From Nostoc sp. T09 (GTDB taxonomy: Bacteria > Cyanobacteriota > Cyanobacteriia > Cyanobacteriales > Nostocaceae), in assembly GCF_002154695.1 (NCBI RefSeq), contig NZ_MTAV01000078.1, positions 62,001 through 126,000 of the forward strand: DNA of 64,000 nt, read 5' to 3'. Positions 50,049-59,527 of the stretch are shown piece by piece. A program made the translations under genes and the position numbers. Position 1 is the first letter of the stretch; every line of letters begins with the position of its first letter. The notes beneath the pieces were generated by a model. It was not told the origin of the DNA. It saw only the letters and a list, made by a program, of their open reading frames with translations, and did not search any database.

Positions 50049-51241
50049 ACATTAGTCAAAGCTTCGCCTGCACGTTGCCAAGTATAATACTCCTCAATCC
50101 GCTGACGGGCATTTACCGCCAGTTGCATTGCTAATTCTGAATCATTTTGCAAATGTAACACAGCATCTTTAACAGACTTCGCTGAACCTGGCTTGACTAA
50201 TAAAAAATGTACTCCGTCTTCTCCTAATTCCCTAACTACTGGCAAATCACTAGCAATTACAGGTATTCCTGTTGCCATCCCTTCTAAAATTTTCAAGGGA
50301 CAACAACCTTGAACTAAGTTGCGATCGTTGGGCGTTAGCGGTGCCAAAATCAAATCACAGGCGTGGATATGTTCAACCAATTGTGTTTGTGACATTGCTG
50401 ATAGAAGATTGAGCTTATCTGCTACTCCTAGCTTGAGGGCTAGCTGCTTGATTGCTTTAATTTGATAGTCTCTAGCCTGCCCAATTATCGTTAGACAAGC
50501 AGGCAATTCTCGGTTGATCAGTGCCAACGCCTCAACCGCCAGATTGACACCTTGCCAAGGTGAAAGCGTACCAAAATATATTATCTGTAATATCTTTTGT
50601 GGGTTAAGCGAATTCCCAACTACAAAAGGATGAGTTTGGTAATCTTTAATCTCTAAATAAGAGGTAAATATATTTAAATCCACTCCATTATGAATTACGC
50701 GAATTTTATTTGCAGGTATACCTCTACTTTGTAAGTATTCGCCTGTGATACTGCTGGGTGTGACAATTAAATCGGCTACTTCTAGACAAATTTGTTCTTG
50801 GGAATGTAATTTATGCAGTAGTTCCCGATCGTCCGCAACAGCAGGATAGCGATATTTTAACTCTATTGAAGGTAAACCGTTCACTTCAAAAATTAGGCGA
50901 TCGCAGTATTTTTGTTTATTGAGGGCGATTGGAAAGCCTTCGTAAATCGAACGAATCTGTATTACCTCAAATCGCCGTCCTTGCAACCATGCTATGAGTA
51001 ATCGGCGAAAATATAAAACTCTTTGAATTAAAGTATCACCTATGGCTGGTAATTCGGTCTGTCTAACTTGTGGATAAATTTTATCGAAATCTATCCTTGT
51101 TGCTATTGGAGAAACTGTTACTAACTGGATATTATCAAACGCTGCTGCTAAAGCAATAGAAAAAGCTGTTATATGAATTGCTGCACCTTTCGGCGCAGGA
51201 ACAGTATCAAAGGCAATATAAGCGATTCTTGATTGGTTCAT
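50009..51241 (-). CDS. Family 4 glycosyltransferase
   Basis: This 410-residue protein is a second GT-B enzyme, only distantly related to its neighbour. The N-terminal start IAYIAFDTVPAPKGAAIHI binds the acceptor side. VIHNGVDLNIF and IIYFGTLSPWQGVNLAVEALALI are donor-domain landmarks. The C-terminal VQGCCPLKILEGMATGIPVIASDLPVVRELG replaces the usual E-x7-E with a CCPLKILEGMA arrangement seen in the LPLKVLEYMA subgroup. The 3' ends of the two genes overlap by 40 bases, tail to tail. Confidence 0.92.
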   Translation of the reverse strand: MNQSRIAYIAFDTVPAPKGAAIHITAFSIALAAAFDNIQLVTVSPIATRIDFDKIYPQVRQTELPAIGDTLIQRVLYFRRLLIAWLQGRRFEVIQIRSIYEGFPIALNKQKYCDRLIFEVNGLPSIELKYRYPAVADDRELLHKLHSQEQICLEVADLIVTPSSITGEYLQSRGIPANKIRVIHNGVDLNIFTSYLEIKDYQTHPFVVGNSLNPQKILQIIYFGTLSPWQGVNLAVEALALINRELPACLTIIGQARDYQIKAIKQLALKLGVADKLNLLSAMSQTQLVEHIHACDLILAPLTPNDRNLVQGCCPLKILEGMATGIPVIASDLPVVRELGEDGVHFLLVKPGSAKSVKDAVLHLQNDSELAMQLAVNARQRIEEYYTWQRAGEALTNVYTELGIKRSIKV

Positions 51242-51515
51242 TAATGTATATAAATTTCGTTGACACGTAATTTTGTGTTTGGTATACTGACAGCCAAATT
51301 GTATATATTGCTAATACATAGTAATTATATTGAGTTGTGAAAAATACGTTAGAGTAACGAATTACAAAGGGCACATACTGCGAAGCAAAACCCAAAGGTA
51401 AAAAGAGATAAGAATAGTTTTACGATTGAATTCAAATTGATATATATTTTATCAACAAAATTAATAAAAATTGATATAAAGATTTCTTAGATTGCATTTA
51501 TGGAGTTTTAATAAA

Positions 51516-52415
51516 ATGCCGATTAATTTTCTCCAATTCAGAAAAAATCTAACTTATACGGCAAAAGCAAATGTGAGTACTATCATCGCTGATTTGCAGG
51601 AATTAGCAGGAATAGATCAATTGGCAGAGTTACAGCAAAGTAAATATGCTAAACGAGCGCTACATTATTTTTATGGAGTCATTGGCTGCTTTGTATTAGG
51701 TTTTATGTTGTTGTTTTTAATGGAGAAGTTTCCCGCCGTCTCTTTATTAATATTGGCGCTGTTTTTAGGGATTATCATCTTGTTATTTGCGATAATTTAT
51801 GAATTATTTAAGAAATTCAAACTTCGGAAATTAAATATTATTAATTATCGCTATAAAGTAACTCAGCAGATTGTGGAAATGCTAGCGCGAGATATGGATG
51901 CAGCTAGCGAACTTGAAATCCAACTATCTTTTAAGCCTACAAAAATTAAGGAGAATATAGCAGAAACTATCCCTCATCCAACTAAGCGCGACTGGAAGAT
52001 AGACCAGTATCAAAATGAATGGTTGAGATTAAAAGGACAGTTGTTAGATAAAACTCGCTTTTTATTAACTGCTACTGACGTTTCTAAAACTCAATATGGT
52101 TGGAAACGTAGTAGTGGTAAAAGTAAGTATAAAACGAAAACCAATGATATGGGGTTGGATGTAATTTTAAGTTTAAATTATCCACAACGCCGTTATGGAG
52201 CAATTAAGATTTTGCAAAATGAAATCAGCAGTGCGATAAATCTGCCTTACCTATGTTCTATGAGAAATGTAAAGCTGACAGAAAAAGCTTTACATCTAAG
52301 CGTGAGGATGGCTCCACAGGTAGCAGATAATGGCAAACACATATATGAAACAATTATGATGATGTTTCTCAGCCTTTATCAAGTATTAAATTTAGCAAAA
52401 GTGCTTTCTAAATAA
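51516..52415 (+). CDS. Membrane protein of unknown function
   Basis: The ATG at 51516 (MPINFLQFRKNL) gives 299 residues; the open frame extends eight codons upstream to a TTG. Two adjacent membrane helices lie near residues 48-92 (FYGVIGCFVLGFMLLFLMEKF, VSLLILALFLGIIILLFAIIY), with a basic cytosolic C-terminal part (about 190 residues). No family is recognised. It opens a four-gene run with gaps of 8, 3 and 39 bases: this gene, a lipoprotein, an FHA protein and a MurG-like transferase. The tight spacing argues for one operon and a shared envelope task. Confidence 0.75.
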   Translation: MPINFLQFRKNLTYTAKANVSTIIADLQELAGIDQLAELQQSKYAKRALHYFYGVIGCFVLGFMLLFLMEKFPAVSLLILALFLGIIILLFAIIYELFKKFKLRKLNIINYRYKVTQQIVEMLARDMDAASELEIQLSFKPTKIKENIAETIPHPTKRDWKIDQYQNEWLRLKGQLLDKTRFLLTATDVSKTQYGWKRSSGKSKYKTKTNDMGLDVILSLNYPQRRYGAIKILQNEISSAINLPYLCSMRNVKLTEKALHLSVRMAPQVADNGKHIYETIMMMFLSLYQVLNLAKVLSK

Positions 52416-52423
52416 TTGAAATT

Positions 52424-53095
52424 ATGAAAATAGTAATTTTTAGAAGTTTGCTGGCATTATTTTTAATTACTACTATTGTTAGCTGTGGTAGTAGTAAATC
52501 TGGGAGAGATGGAGCTAATAACAGTAGTCCTCAAACGAAACCTGTGGCTACTAATGTAGCTGCTAATCAGAATAAAATTCAATTTAAAACAGAGGGTGGC
52601 GCGGAATTATTTGCGATGAAGATGGAAGCTGATGGAGCTAAATTAGTTGATGGCAATAATCAGGAATTAGCCAGGATTAAAGCAGATAAATCGGGAAAAA
52701 TTAAAATTAAGAATGCAGCAGAAAAAGTATTAGGTTATATAGTGAGCGAAAAAGGAGGATGGAAACTAAAAGATGCTAATCAAAGCCAAGATTTATATAT
52801 CCTTAGAAGACAGAATGATAGAGAGTATAAGTTAGAAGATGCGGCTAAGAAAGATATTTATCGTATTCAAGCAAGCAATGACGGTTTTGATATACAAACA
52901 CCAGAAAAAAATTTAGTTTACCAAGTAAAAGTTAAAAATGGGAAAACTTTTTTAAGAAAAGCATCAGCAAAAACAATTTTCTCGACTAAATCTCAGTTAT
53001 CGCCTATTGCATTTACCTGCTTTGGATTTGATGTTCTCACACGCGAACAGCAAGCAGGTCTAGCTTATGCTGTCAATTTAACAGGAGGAAAGTAA
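52424..53095 (+). CDS. Lipoprotein of unknown function
   Basis: This 223-residue protein has a signal peptide ending in a lipobox (LITTIVSCG, lipidated C21). The mature part is Lys/Asp-rich with repeated short strand units of the type G-x-E-L-x-x-I-K-A-D (for example GAELFAMKMEADGAKLVD, ELARIKADKSGKIKI, LGYIVSEKGGWKLK), which suggests an all-beta repeat fold. No enzymatic motif is seen. It lies eight bases after the membrane-protein gene and three bases before the FHA gene. Confidence 0.78.
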   Translation: MKIVIFRSLLALFLITTIVSCGSSKSGRDGANNSSPQTKPVATNVAANQNKIQFKTEGGAELFAMKMEADGAKLVDGNNQELARIKADKSGKIKIKNAAEKVLGYIVSEKGGWKLKDANQSQDLYILRRQNDREYKLEDAAKKDIYRIQASNDGFDIQTPEKNLVYQVKVKNGKTFLRKASAKTIFSTKSQLSPIAFTCFGFDVLTREQQAGLAYAVNLTGGK

Positions 53096-53098
53096 ACT

Positions 53099-53707
53099 TT
53101 GCAGATTCAGCTAAGTTGGATAGATCCAAATACCGAAGAGAGGCGAGAACCATTATTAGAAACTCCAGTGGCGATTGGACGAGTATTTCAGGAAATGCCA
53201 CAACAAATTAATGAACAAAGAGTTTCTAGAATAGCGATCGCGGATGACTTAATTGCAGATTACCATGCTTTAATAGACTGGCAAAACCAAGAGTTAATTA
53301 TTACAGACCAGACTAGTAGCAGTGGCATCAAAATTAACGATGTACAGGTAACTGGTGGTATCCTCCAAAATGGCGATCGCATCGAAATTGGTGCTTGTGA
53401 AATTGTGGTAAACTTTACAGCTACCACATGGGAGTGTGATCGCCAAGTAGGTTTCCTGTTTAAACGTCGCTGTGGACGTACCGATAGAACAGGCTGTCCA
53501 TATTGCGAGCAAACTTACGAAGATGACTATGCCTTTTACTCCGACTATGGTCATTATCGCTCTGGATGGGGCAGCGATTATTATGATGACCGCGATCGTT
53601 ACTCCTACGATCCGGAGACTGGAAATGTAGACTTTACAGATGCTGATTCTGTGAGTTTAGAGAATGAAAGAGATGTTGATTTTGAACGTAATATGGGCGC
53701 AAGCTGA
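53099..53707 (+). CDS. FHA-domain protein with C-terminal cysteine cluster
   Basis: This 202-residue protein starts at TTG 53099, right after the lipoprotein stop. Residues 20-110 form a divergent FHA fold (VAIGRVFQ, DYHALIDWQNQELIITDQTSSSGIKINDVQV, LQNGDRIEIGACEIVV), which would recognise phosphothreonine. A cysteine cluster follows (WEC, RRCGR, GCPYC), possibly a zinc site. The acidic C-terminus is Tyr/Asp-rich (DYAFYSDYGHYRS). It is the only phosphopeptide reader in this operon, and a pentapeptide-repeat kinase is encoded 1.5 kb downstream. Confidence 0.82.
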   Translation: MQIQLSWIDPNTEERREPLLETPVAIGRVFQEMPQQINEQRVSRIAIADDLIADYHALIDWQNQELIITDQTSSSGIKINDVQVTGGILQNGDRIEIGACEIVVNFTATTWECDRQVGFLFKRRCGRTDRTGCPYCEQTYEDDYAFYSDYGHYRSGWGSDYYDDRDRYSYDPETGNVDFTDADSVSLENERDVDFERNMGAS

Positions 53708-53746
53708 AATAATTCAAAATTAAGAATCTAGTTTTTTAATATTTAA

Positions 53747-54784
53747 TTGGAGAGAAATAACCGAATCTTGACTAAGACTTGGTTAATTTATGCCTTGGGT
53801 GGAGGTTGGGGACATCTGACTCGCGCTTTATCTTTGGGAAGAATAGCCGCCACTCAAAGAAAAGTGAAAATTATTACCAATAGTCCCTATGCACAACAAA
53901 TAGATAATGAAGGGTGTTTTATCTATCTAATTCCTGGGAATGCAGGAGTTTCCGAAACTTGTTTACAAGTCAGGGAAATATTGTATAACACTTCCTATGA
54001 TCGCTTAATTATCGATACCTTCCCTAGAGGTTTGGGGGGTGAATTAGCAGATATCTTACCCAAGTTAGATCACATCCCACAAATTTTGATTCATCGGGAT
54101 ATTAACCCACGCTATGTAGCAGCCAAAAAATTACGATCTTTTATCATCGAAAACTTTGATAAAGTGATTGTTCCTGGTGAAGGTGAAGATTTACCATTTT
54201 GTGATTTATCTATGGTGCACCATACAGCACCCTGGTTAATTCGCAACTCTTGGGAGTTACCAGATAGAGTAACCACGCGATCGCGTATCCTGAAAGTTGA
54301 TCAATCTGTAAAAACTATTCTGGTTTGTGCTGCGGGGAAAACATCCGAATTGCCTTTGTTTGGTGAATTAGCGCTATGGCTACAGGAAAATTTTCCTAAT
54401 TGTGCAGTCAGAATTTTAGCTCCTACTTGTCCGAGCGAATTTCCACAGGCTTTGTGGGTGTCTCACCATCCAGGAATTGAATGTCTAGCAGCAGCAGATA
54501 TTGTAGTGGGAGGGGCTGGTTACAACACAGTTTACGAGTGTGCCGCTGTAGGTGTACCTTTAGTAGCATTGCCGTTAGAGCGACTATACGATCGTCAAGA
54601 AAGAAGAGCTGACAAAAGTAATTGGGTGCAAAATATTGAGAATGCCCTATTTGAAGAGCAGCTAGTACACATCTACACGACTGTTAGTCTACTTTTAGAC
54701 CAAGTAGAAATAGGAAAAAATTCATCTGTACCATTTTATATCAACGGTGCTGTGCAAGCAGTGGAGCAAATTGAGCAAACTTGA
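53747..54784 (+). CDS. MurG-like glycosyltransferase (GT28 type)
   Basis: This gives 345 residues from TTG 53747. A TTG at 53768 is an alternative, with GGAGAG about 13 bases upstream. The N-terminal glycine loop is YALGGGWGHLTRALSLGR, the equivalent of the MurG GGTGGH region. The C-terminal donor domain has AADIVVGGAGYNTVYECAAVGVPLVALPL, the classic GAG-NT-E-A signature. No transmembrane segment is seen. It closes the four-gene operon. The acceptor could be a glycolipid or peptidoglycan-like molecule; this is inference. Confidence 0.85.
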   Translation: MERNNRILTKTWLIYALGGGWGHLTRALSLGRIAATQRKVKIITNSPYAQQIDNEGCFIYLIPGNAGVSETCLQVREILYNTSYDRLIIDTFPRGLGGELADILPKLDHIPQILIHRDINPRYVAAKKLRSFIIENFDKVIVPGEGEDLPFCDLSMVHHTAPWLIRNSWELPDRVTTRSRILKVDQSVKTILVCAAGKTSELPLFGELALWLQENFPNCAVRILAPTCPSEFPQALWVSHHPGIECLAAADIVVGGAGYNTVYECAAVGVPLVALPLERLYDRQERRADKSNWVQNIENALFEEQLVHIYTTVSLLLDQVEIGKNSSVPFYINGAVQAVEQIEQT

Positions 54785-55217
54785 TAACTAATAGCTGGTG
54801 CGTAATGCCAACAGTTTTTCAATCACCGCGCTCACAAAAAGAAGAGTTGGCGATTTTGAGTAGCAGCGACAATTTCTTTTAAGTAACAAGGATGAGGATC
54901 AAAATCAGCAAAAAAATGCTAAATTAGTTAAAATATGTAAATAACTGTCGCTTAATTACGTTTAAACTATCTTTTACAACAAGTGGTATCACTAGTTGCA
55001 GTGCAATTACAAAATATTTGAAAAACTACTTATAAAATTTAAGTACAACTAATGACAGTAGATTTACTAGTATTTTAGATAAGCCGAATCCAAACTTTAG
55101 GAACTCTTCAAAGCTTTTCCAGCAAAAATTACCTGGCACAAGTTGATTTCAGATCACAATAATGAGGTAAGTAGTGTAATGCTACCCATCATTATTCGTG
55201 CAGCGAGTTGACAGTGC
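54785..55217. other. Intergenic region, 433 bases
   Basis: The region is AT-rich with no gene supported, and presumably contains the promoter of the kinase gene at 55218. No repeat family is recognised in it. Confidence 0.5.
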
Positions 55218-56837
55218 ATGAGCTACTGCTTAAATCCTACCTGTCCCCATCCAGAAAATTTGGCACATAGCCAAAGGTGCCAGTCTTGCGGCTCGCAACT
55301 CCTTTTGAGCGATCGCTATCAAGTACTCAAACCATTAGGCCAAGGTGGCTTCGGTGCAACCTTTTTAGCCCACGATCTAGGCTTACCTGGAGAGCCAAGT
55401 TGCGTGATCAAGCAGTTGCGTCCCTCAGTAACCGCACCACACGTTTTGCAGATGGCGCGAGAACTATTTGAGCGAGAAGCCAAAACTCTCGGTAAGATTG
55501 GCAATCATCCGCAATTGCCAAGACTGCTGGATTACTTTGAAGACCAACAGCAATTCTACTTAGTTCAAGAATATATTAGCGGTGCTACCCTGCAACAGGA
55601 AATTCAACGTAACGGCAACTTTACGGAAGCTGGAGTCAAACAGTTCTTAAGCGAAATCTTGCCATTGCTGCAATATATCCACGAGCAAAAGGTGATTCAT
55701 CGTGATATCAAGCCAGCTAACTTAATTCGCCGCACTCAAGATGCCAGAATGGTGCTGATCGACTTTGGTGCAGTCAAAAATCAAGTCGCCCAAGCTATAC
55801 CTGGACAATCTGAGCAAACAGCATTAACTGCATATGCGATTGGGACTCCGGGTTTTGCACCTCCAGAGCAAATGGCAATGCGTCCAGTCTATTCCAGTGA
55901 TATCTACGCACTAGGGGTAACATGTATTTATCTATTGACTGGTAAGACTCCTAAAGATTTAGACTACAATCCTTCAACGGGTGAAATGATCTGGGAGCCG
56001 CTTGTACAAGTGAGTGAACACTTAACGAGTGTGCTGCGGAAAATGTTAGAGGTATCAGTACGCAACCGTTACAAGTCATCCCAAGAAGTACTTAGAGGGT
56101 TAGAAATGGAACCCTATCTAGATAGTTTGGCTAAGGGGCTACTTGTAAAAGCCGATGTAGGTGTTATAGAACAAACAAACAACCAGATAGCAAATTCTGC
56201 TGTTTTGTGCGATGGTTCCCCTGCTAATTCTACTAGTGCAGGAGTAGCACAAGTTGCAGCAGCAATTCGAGCCAGACGAGCTAAGGCATCTGAAAGCGTT
56301 GGATTACCTCCAGGAGGAATGCGCCCAGGGGTTTTGATGGCAAAACCAACCACTTTGGAGAGCAACAACAGTAATGGTTCACAAAATCAGAATTCTAAAG
56401 TTGTACGCAAATTAAATACCCAAGGTTTACTAACTGCCTATCTTAAGGGAAGACGAGATTTTGCCCTACACAATTTGAGTATGTTAAACCTGCAAGGTGC
56501 TGATTTATCAGGGACAAATTTCCATTCTGCTCAATTGCAGAAAACTAACCTTCAGGGAGCTAATCTCCACGAAAGTGACTTTGGCAGAGCTAGCTTGACT
56601 GAGGCTAATCTTAGGGATGCTAACCTGAGCAAGGCTTACTTCAGTAATGCTGATTTAGAAGGAGCGGATCTACGAGGTGCTGACCTTAGCCATGCTTATC
56701 TTAGCAATGCTAATCTTAGAGGAGCTAATCTTTGTGGAGCTATTCTCACTGGTGCCAAAATTACCGATGAGCAGTTGTTACTAGCAAAGACGAATTGGAT
56801 GACAGTGCGCCCTAATGGTAAAAGAGGCTTGTTGTAA
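55218..56837 (+). CDS. Ser/Thr protein kinase with C-terminal pentapeptide repeats
   Basis: This is a 539-residue protein. A C4 zinc ribbon opens it (CLNPTC, RCQSCGSQ). The kinase domain (about 33-300) has an intact glycine loop GQGGFGATF, VIKQLRP with the catalytic lysine, HRDIKPAN and DFGAVK. A Ser/Gly/Asn-rich linker follows. The last 110 residues are pentapeptide repeats (LQGADLSGTNFHSAQLQ to NLRGANLCGAIL, about 20 units). No membrane helix is present. The kinase looks active; the repeat domain probably docks a substrate. Many cyanobacteria carry such kinases, but substrates are largely unknown. Confidence 0.94.
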   Translation: MSYCLNPTCPHPENLAHSQRCQSCGSQLLLSDRYQVLKPLGQGGFGATFLAHDLGLPGEPSCVIKQLRPSVTAPHVLQMARELFEREAKTLGKIGNHPQLPRLLDYFEDQQQFYLVQEYISGATLQQEIQRNGNFTEAGVKQFLSEILPLLQYIHEQKVIHRDIKPANLIRRTQDARMVLIDFGAVKNQVAQAIPGQSEQTALTAYAIGTPGFAPPEQMAMRPVYSSDIYALGVTCIYLLTGKTPKDLDYNPSTGEMIWEPLVQVSEHLTSVLRKMLEVSVRNRYKSSQEVLRGLEMEPYLDSLAKGLLVKADVGVIEQTNNQIANSAVLCDGSPANSTSAGVAQVAAAIRARRAKASESVGLPPGGMRPGVLMAKPTTLESNNSNGSQNQNSKVVRKLNTQGLLTAYLKGRRDFALHNLSMLNLQGADLSGTNFHSAQLQKTNLQGANLHESDFGRASLTEANLRDANLSKAYFSNADLEGADLRGADLSHAYLSNANLRGANLCGAILTGAKITDEQLLLAKTNWMTVRPNGKRGLL

Positions 56838-57331
56838 TTTACCAGTTGCAATTTGGAATTTTTCGATTTAGATAAATTGAAAATTTGCCATTCAAGATCA
56901 AAGATTATTTTAGCGATCGCAGCGCTCTCTAAACTGTTGAAGATGGGTATGTTTAATACTTGCAGCTAAAACCGCTGTGATCAAACTATAGGGCTGATGG
57001 TGTGGCAGTTATCTTTGCAAGAAGCAGAATTGCCCCATTTTAAATTTTGCAGCAACGATATGGCACTGCCATACCGTTATTTTGTCCATTTTAATAATTC
57101 TATAAAAAATTCTTAATATTCTTTATCTGTTACAAATTAACAATCATACTTTACAATAAAAAATAAACCGTCACAATAATTTTTTATAAAAACTTTTGAT
57201 GACATTTATGGTTGCTAATACTTAACAAGTTTTACCTAAAATGTAAATAGCTTCATCCTTTTAAGCTGCTTGTTTATTAAGTATTAGCGGAAAGTAAATT
57301 ATTCCTGATAGTAGGCTGAGACGAGATATTA
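56838..57331. other. Intergenic region, 494 bases
   Basis: The region is AT-rich, with a HIP1 octamer near 56914 and no gene supported. It separates two same-strand signalling genes. Confidence 0.5.
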
Positions 57332-58114
57332 ATGACCGAAATCAGCAAATCACATTTTTTGCCAGTAAAAGGCTCATCTATGATAGCTGAGTTGCAAGGG
57401 AAGGAACTACAACGGCGATTAAGTTTATTTCAAGTATTCCTCAAGTTATATGAGCAACATAGCAGCCTTCTAGATGACATCCTCCAGATAGAGAACCTAG
57501 CTCAGGCATCATTTATGGGAGTAAATTCGAGTTATGTACAGGGTGTAATAGATGATTCTACTGTTTATGTGATTACTAATCTGTACGATAACAAAACCCA
57601 AAGCCTACAACAGCCACAGCAAATCTGGACTATAGGGCGGGATGACAGCAATGGCATCCATATTGCTGACAAATATCTATCCGATCGCCACGCTGCTATT
57701 CAGTATATTGACCAAAAAGGTTTCTATTTAATTGACTTTAAAAGTACTAATGGTTCTTTTATCAATGGTGAACCAGTCTACCAGCCAACTAAACTTAATG
57801 ATGGCGATCGCATCCGGCTCGGTATGATAACTTTTGATTTTTTTGTAAATCATACCTGCCGCACTTTGCCAACTGTAGCTATAGAGTTACTGATGCAGCT
57901 TGTGCCTGGAAGGGATGATCGTTCAATAGATAAATTTAATTCAATCAGCGCTCAACACAAATATCGAACTGAGAACCTAAATGATACTTTAGGTATTATT
58001 ACAGACTCAGATTTAATTGATAATTCCAAATACCGACACAGTAACTTTAGTGCAGAAGAAAAGTCAGAAATTTTAGATCGGTTTTTTAGGAGACACCAGC
58101 CTGATCATCTGTAA
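57332..58114 (+). CDS. FHA-domain protein
   Basis: This is a 260-residue protein. The N-terminal 75 residues are helical (LFQVFLKLYEQHSSLLDDILQIENLAQ). A canonical FHA domain follows (about 88-175), with TIGRDDSNGIHI, LSDRHAAIQYI and STNGSFINGEP giving the phosphothreonine-binding Arg, Ser-x-Arg-His and Asn. The C-terminal 80 residues are polar and end in SEILDRFFRRHQPDHL. Together with the kinase just upstream it could form a phosphorylation-reading pair; this is inference. Confidence 0.9.
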   Translation: MTEISKSHFLPVKGSSMIAELQGKELQRRLSLFQVFLKLYEQHSSLLDDILQIENLAQASFMGVNSSYVQGVIDDSTVYVITNLYDNKTQSLQQPQQIWTIGRDDSNGIHIADKYLSDRHAAIQYIDQKGFYLIDFKSTNGSFINGEPVYQPTKLNDGDRIRLGMITFDFFVNHTCRTLPTVAIELLMQLVPGRDDRSIDKFNSISAQHKYRTENLNDTLGIITDSDLIDNSKYRHSNFSAEEKSEILDRFFRRHQPDHL

Positions 58115-58450
58115 ATTAAATGAAAAATTAGTTCGGATTCAAGACTTCAGTCGTGGTTTTTTAAGCACTTTATTGCTCATCATATCTTGCGGGAACGCTG
58201 CGCGAACGGGAGACGCTCATTCCTTACTGCCACTATGCTAACGTTAACCTTAATCGCTCATGGGGGACTCGTGTCCCCCACGAACTAGGTCTTGGGGGTT
58301 CTCTCCCAAAACCCTTACGGGTTCAGCAGTTGCTTTACTTGGGGAGACCTAAGACGTACTGCCTCACCGCCCTAACTCACTACGAACTCATAATCCAAGT
58401 AAGCATGGGGTATACAGCAAATTTTGCTATATATCCCATTTTTTCTACCT
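58115..58450. repeat. Palindromic repeat cluster between the FHA gene and recA
   Basis: The spacer holds several hairpins: a GGGAACGCTGCGCGAACGGG element near 58191, the perfect TGGGGGAC-TCGT-GTCCCCCA at 58261-58280, TTGGG...CCCAA at 58292-58309 and ACCCTTACGGGTT at 58311-58323. These are interspersed repeat modules common in Nostocales. No gene is seen. Confidence 0.75.
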
Positions 58451-59527
58451 TTATTCCTCTTCTTCTAAATCCACTTCTTCGTCGTCTTCTTCGCTGACCT
58501 TCGTTACAGAGTTAGCAGAAACAACAGCTCCTTTATCTAGCTTTTCACGTACCAACTGCTTAATTTGTGCAGCAAATTCTGGTTTTTCTTCTAAGTATTT
58601 GATGGCGTTGTCTCTACCTTGGGAAATATTTTCGCCATTGTAGCTATACCAGGCTCCTTTGCGAAGCAAGATGCCTGTTTCCTCAGCTAGGTCAACAAGA
58701 CAGCCTAAAGTAGAAACTCCTTTGCCAAAAATAATGTCAAATTCTGCAATTCTAAAGGGAGGTGCTACTTTATTTTTTGCCACCTTTACCTTAACGCGGT
58801 TACCAAACTCATCTGTACCTTTTTTCAAAGTTTGAATTCGGCGAATATCTAAGCGCACTGAAGCGTAAAATTTTAAGGCATTACCGCCAGTTGTGGTTTC
58901 TGGACTGCCATAGGTAACACCAATTTTTTGCCGCAATTGGTTAATAAAAATTACTGTGCAGCCAGATTTACCAATATTACCAGTAATCTTACGCAGGGCT
59001 TGGCTCATTAACCGGGCTTGGAGACCAACGTGGGCATCACCCATATCACCTTCAATTTCCGCTCGAGGAACCAATGCTGCCACCGAGTCAATGACTACAA
59101 TGTCAACAGCAGCAGAGCGAACCAGCTGATCGACAATTTCTAAAGCGGATTCCCCTGTGTCTGGTTGAGAAACTAGCAGATTTTCAATATCTACACCTAA
59201 TGCCCCAGCATAAGTGGGGTCAAGGGCGTGTTCAGCATCCACAAAGGCCGCAATACCACCTTCTCTTTGCACTTCAGCGATCGCGTGTAGTGCTACTGTT
59301 GTTTTACCGGAACTTTCCGGTCCATAAATCTCAATCACCCGCCCTTTGGGTAAACCACCACCCAACGCTAAATCCAAGGTGAGCGCTCCGGTAGAAATTG
59401 TCTCTACCCGCATCCGAGTAGCATCGCCCAGACGCATGATTGCTCCCTTACCAAAACTGCGCTCAATCTGGTTGAGTACAATGTTCAGCGCTTTTTGCTT
59501 GCCAGAAGTATCGGTATTGATAGCCAT
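58451..59527 (-). CDS. recA: Recombinase A
   Basis: This 358-residue recombinase forms filaments on single-stranded DNA and drives strand exchange and LexA-type cleavage. The ATPase core shows Walker [10 protein letters not shown] (about 69-77), Walker [11 protein letters not shown] and the signature [14 protein letters not shown]. The C-terminal end is strongly acidic ([13 protein letters not shown]), as in other bacterial RecA. Length is standard. It is monocistronic; a repeat-rich non-coding region of about 950 bases lies upstream. Confidence 0.99.
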   Translation of the reverse strand: MAINTDTSGKQKALNIVLNQIERSFGKGAIMRLGDATRMRVETISTGALTLDLALGGGLPKGRVIEIYGPESSGKTTVALHAIAEVQREGGIAAFVDAEHALDPTYAGALGVDIENLLVSQPDTGESALEIVDQLVRSAAVDIVVIDSVAALVPRAEIEGDMGDAHVGLQARLMSQALRKITGNIGKSGCTVIFINQLRQKIGVTYGSPETTTGGNALKFYASVRLDIRRIQTLKKGTDEFGNRVKVKVAKNKVAPPFRIAEFDIIFGKGVSTLGCLVDLAEETGILLRKGAWYSYNGENISQGRDNAIKYLEEKPEFAAQIKQLVREKLDKGAVVSANSVTKVSEEDDEEVDLEEEE

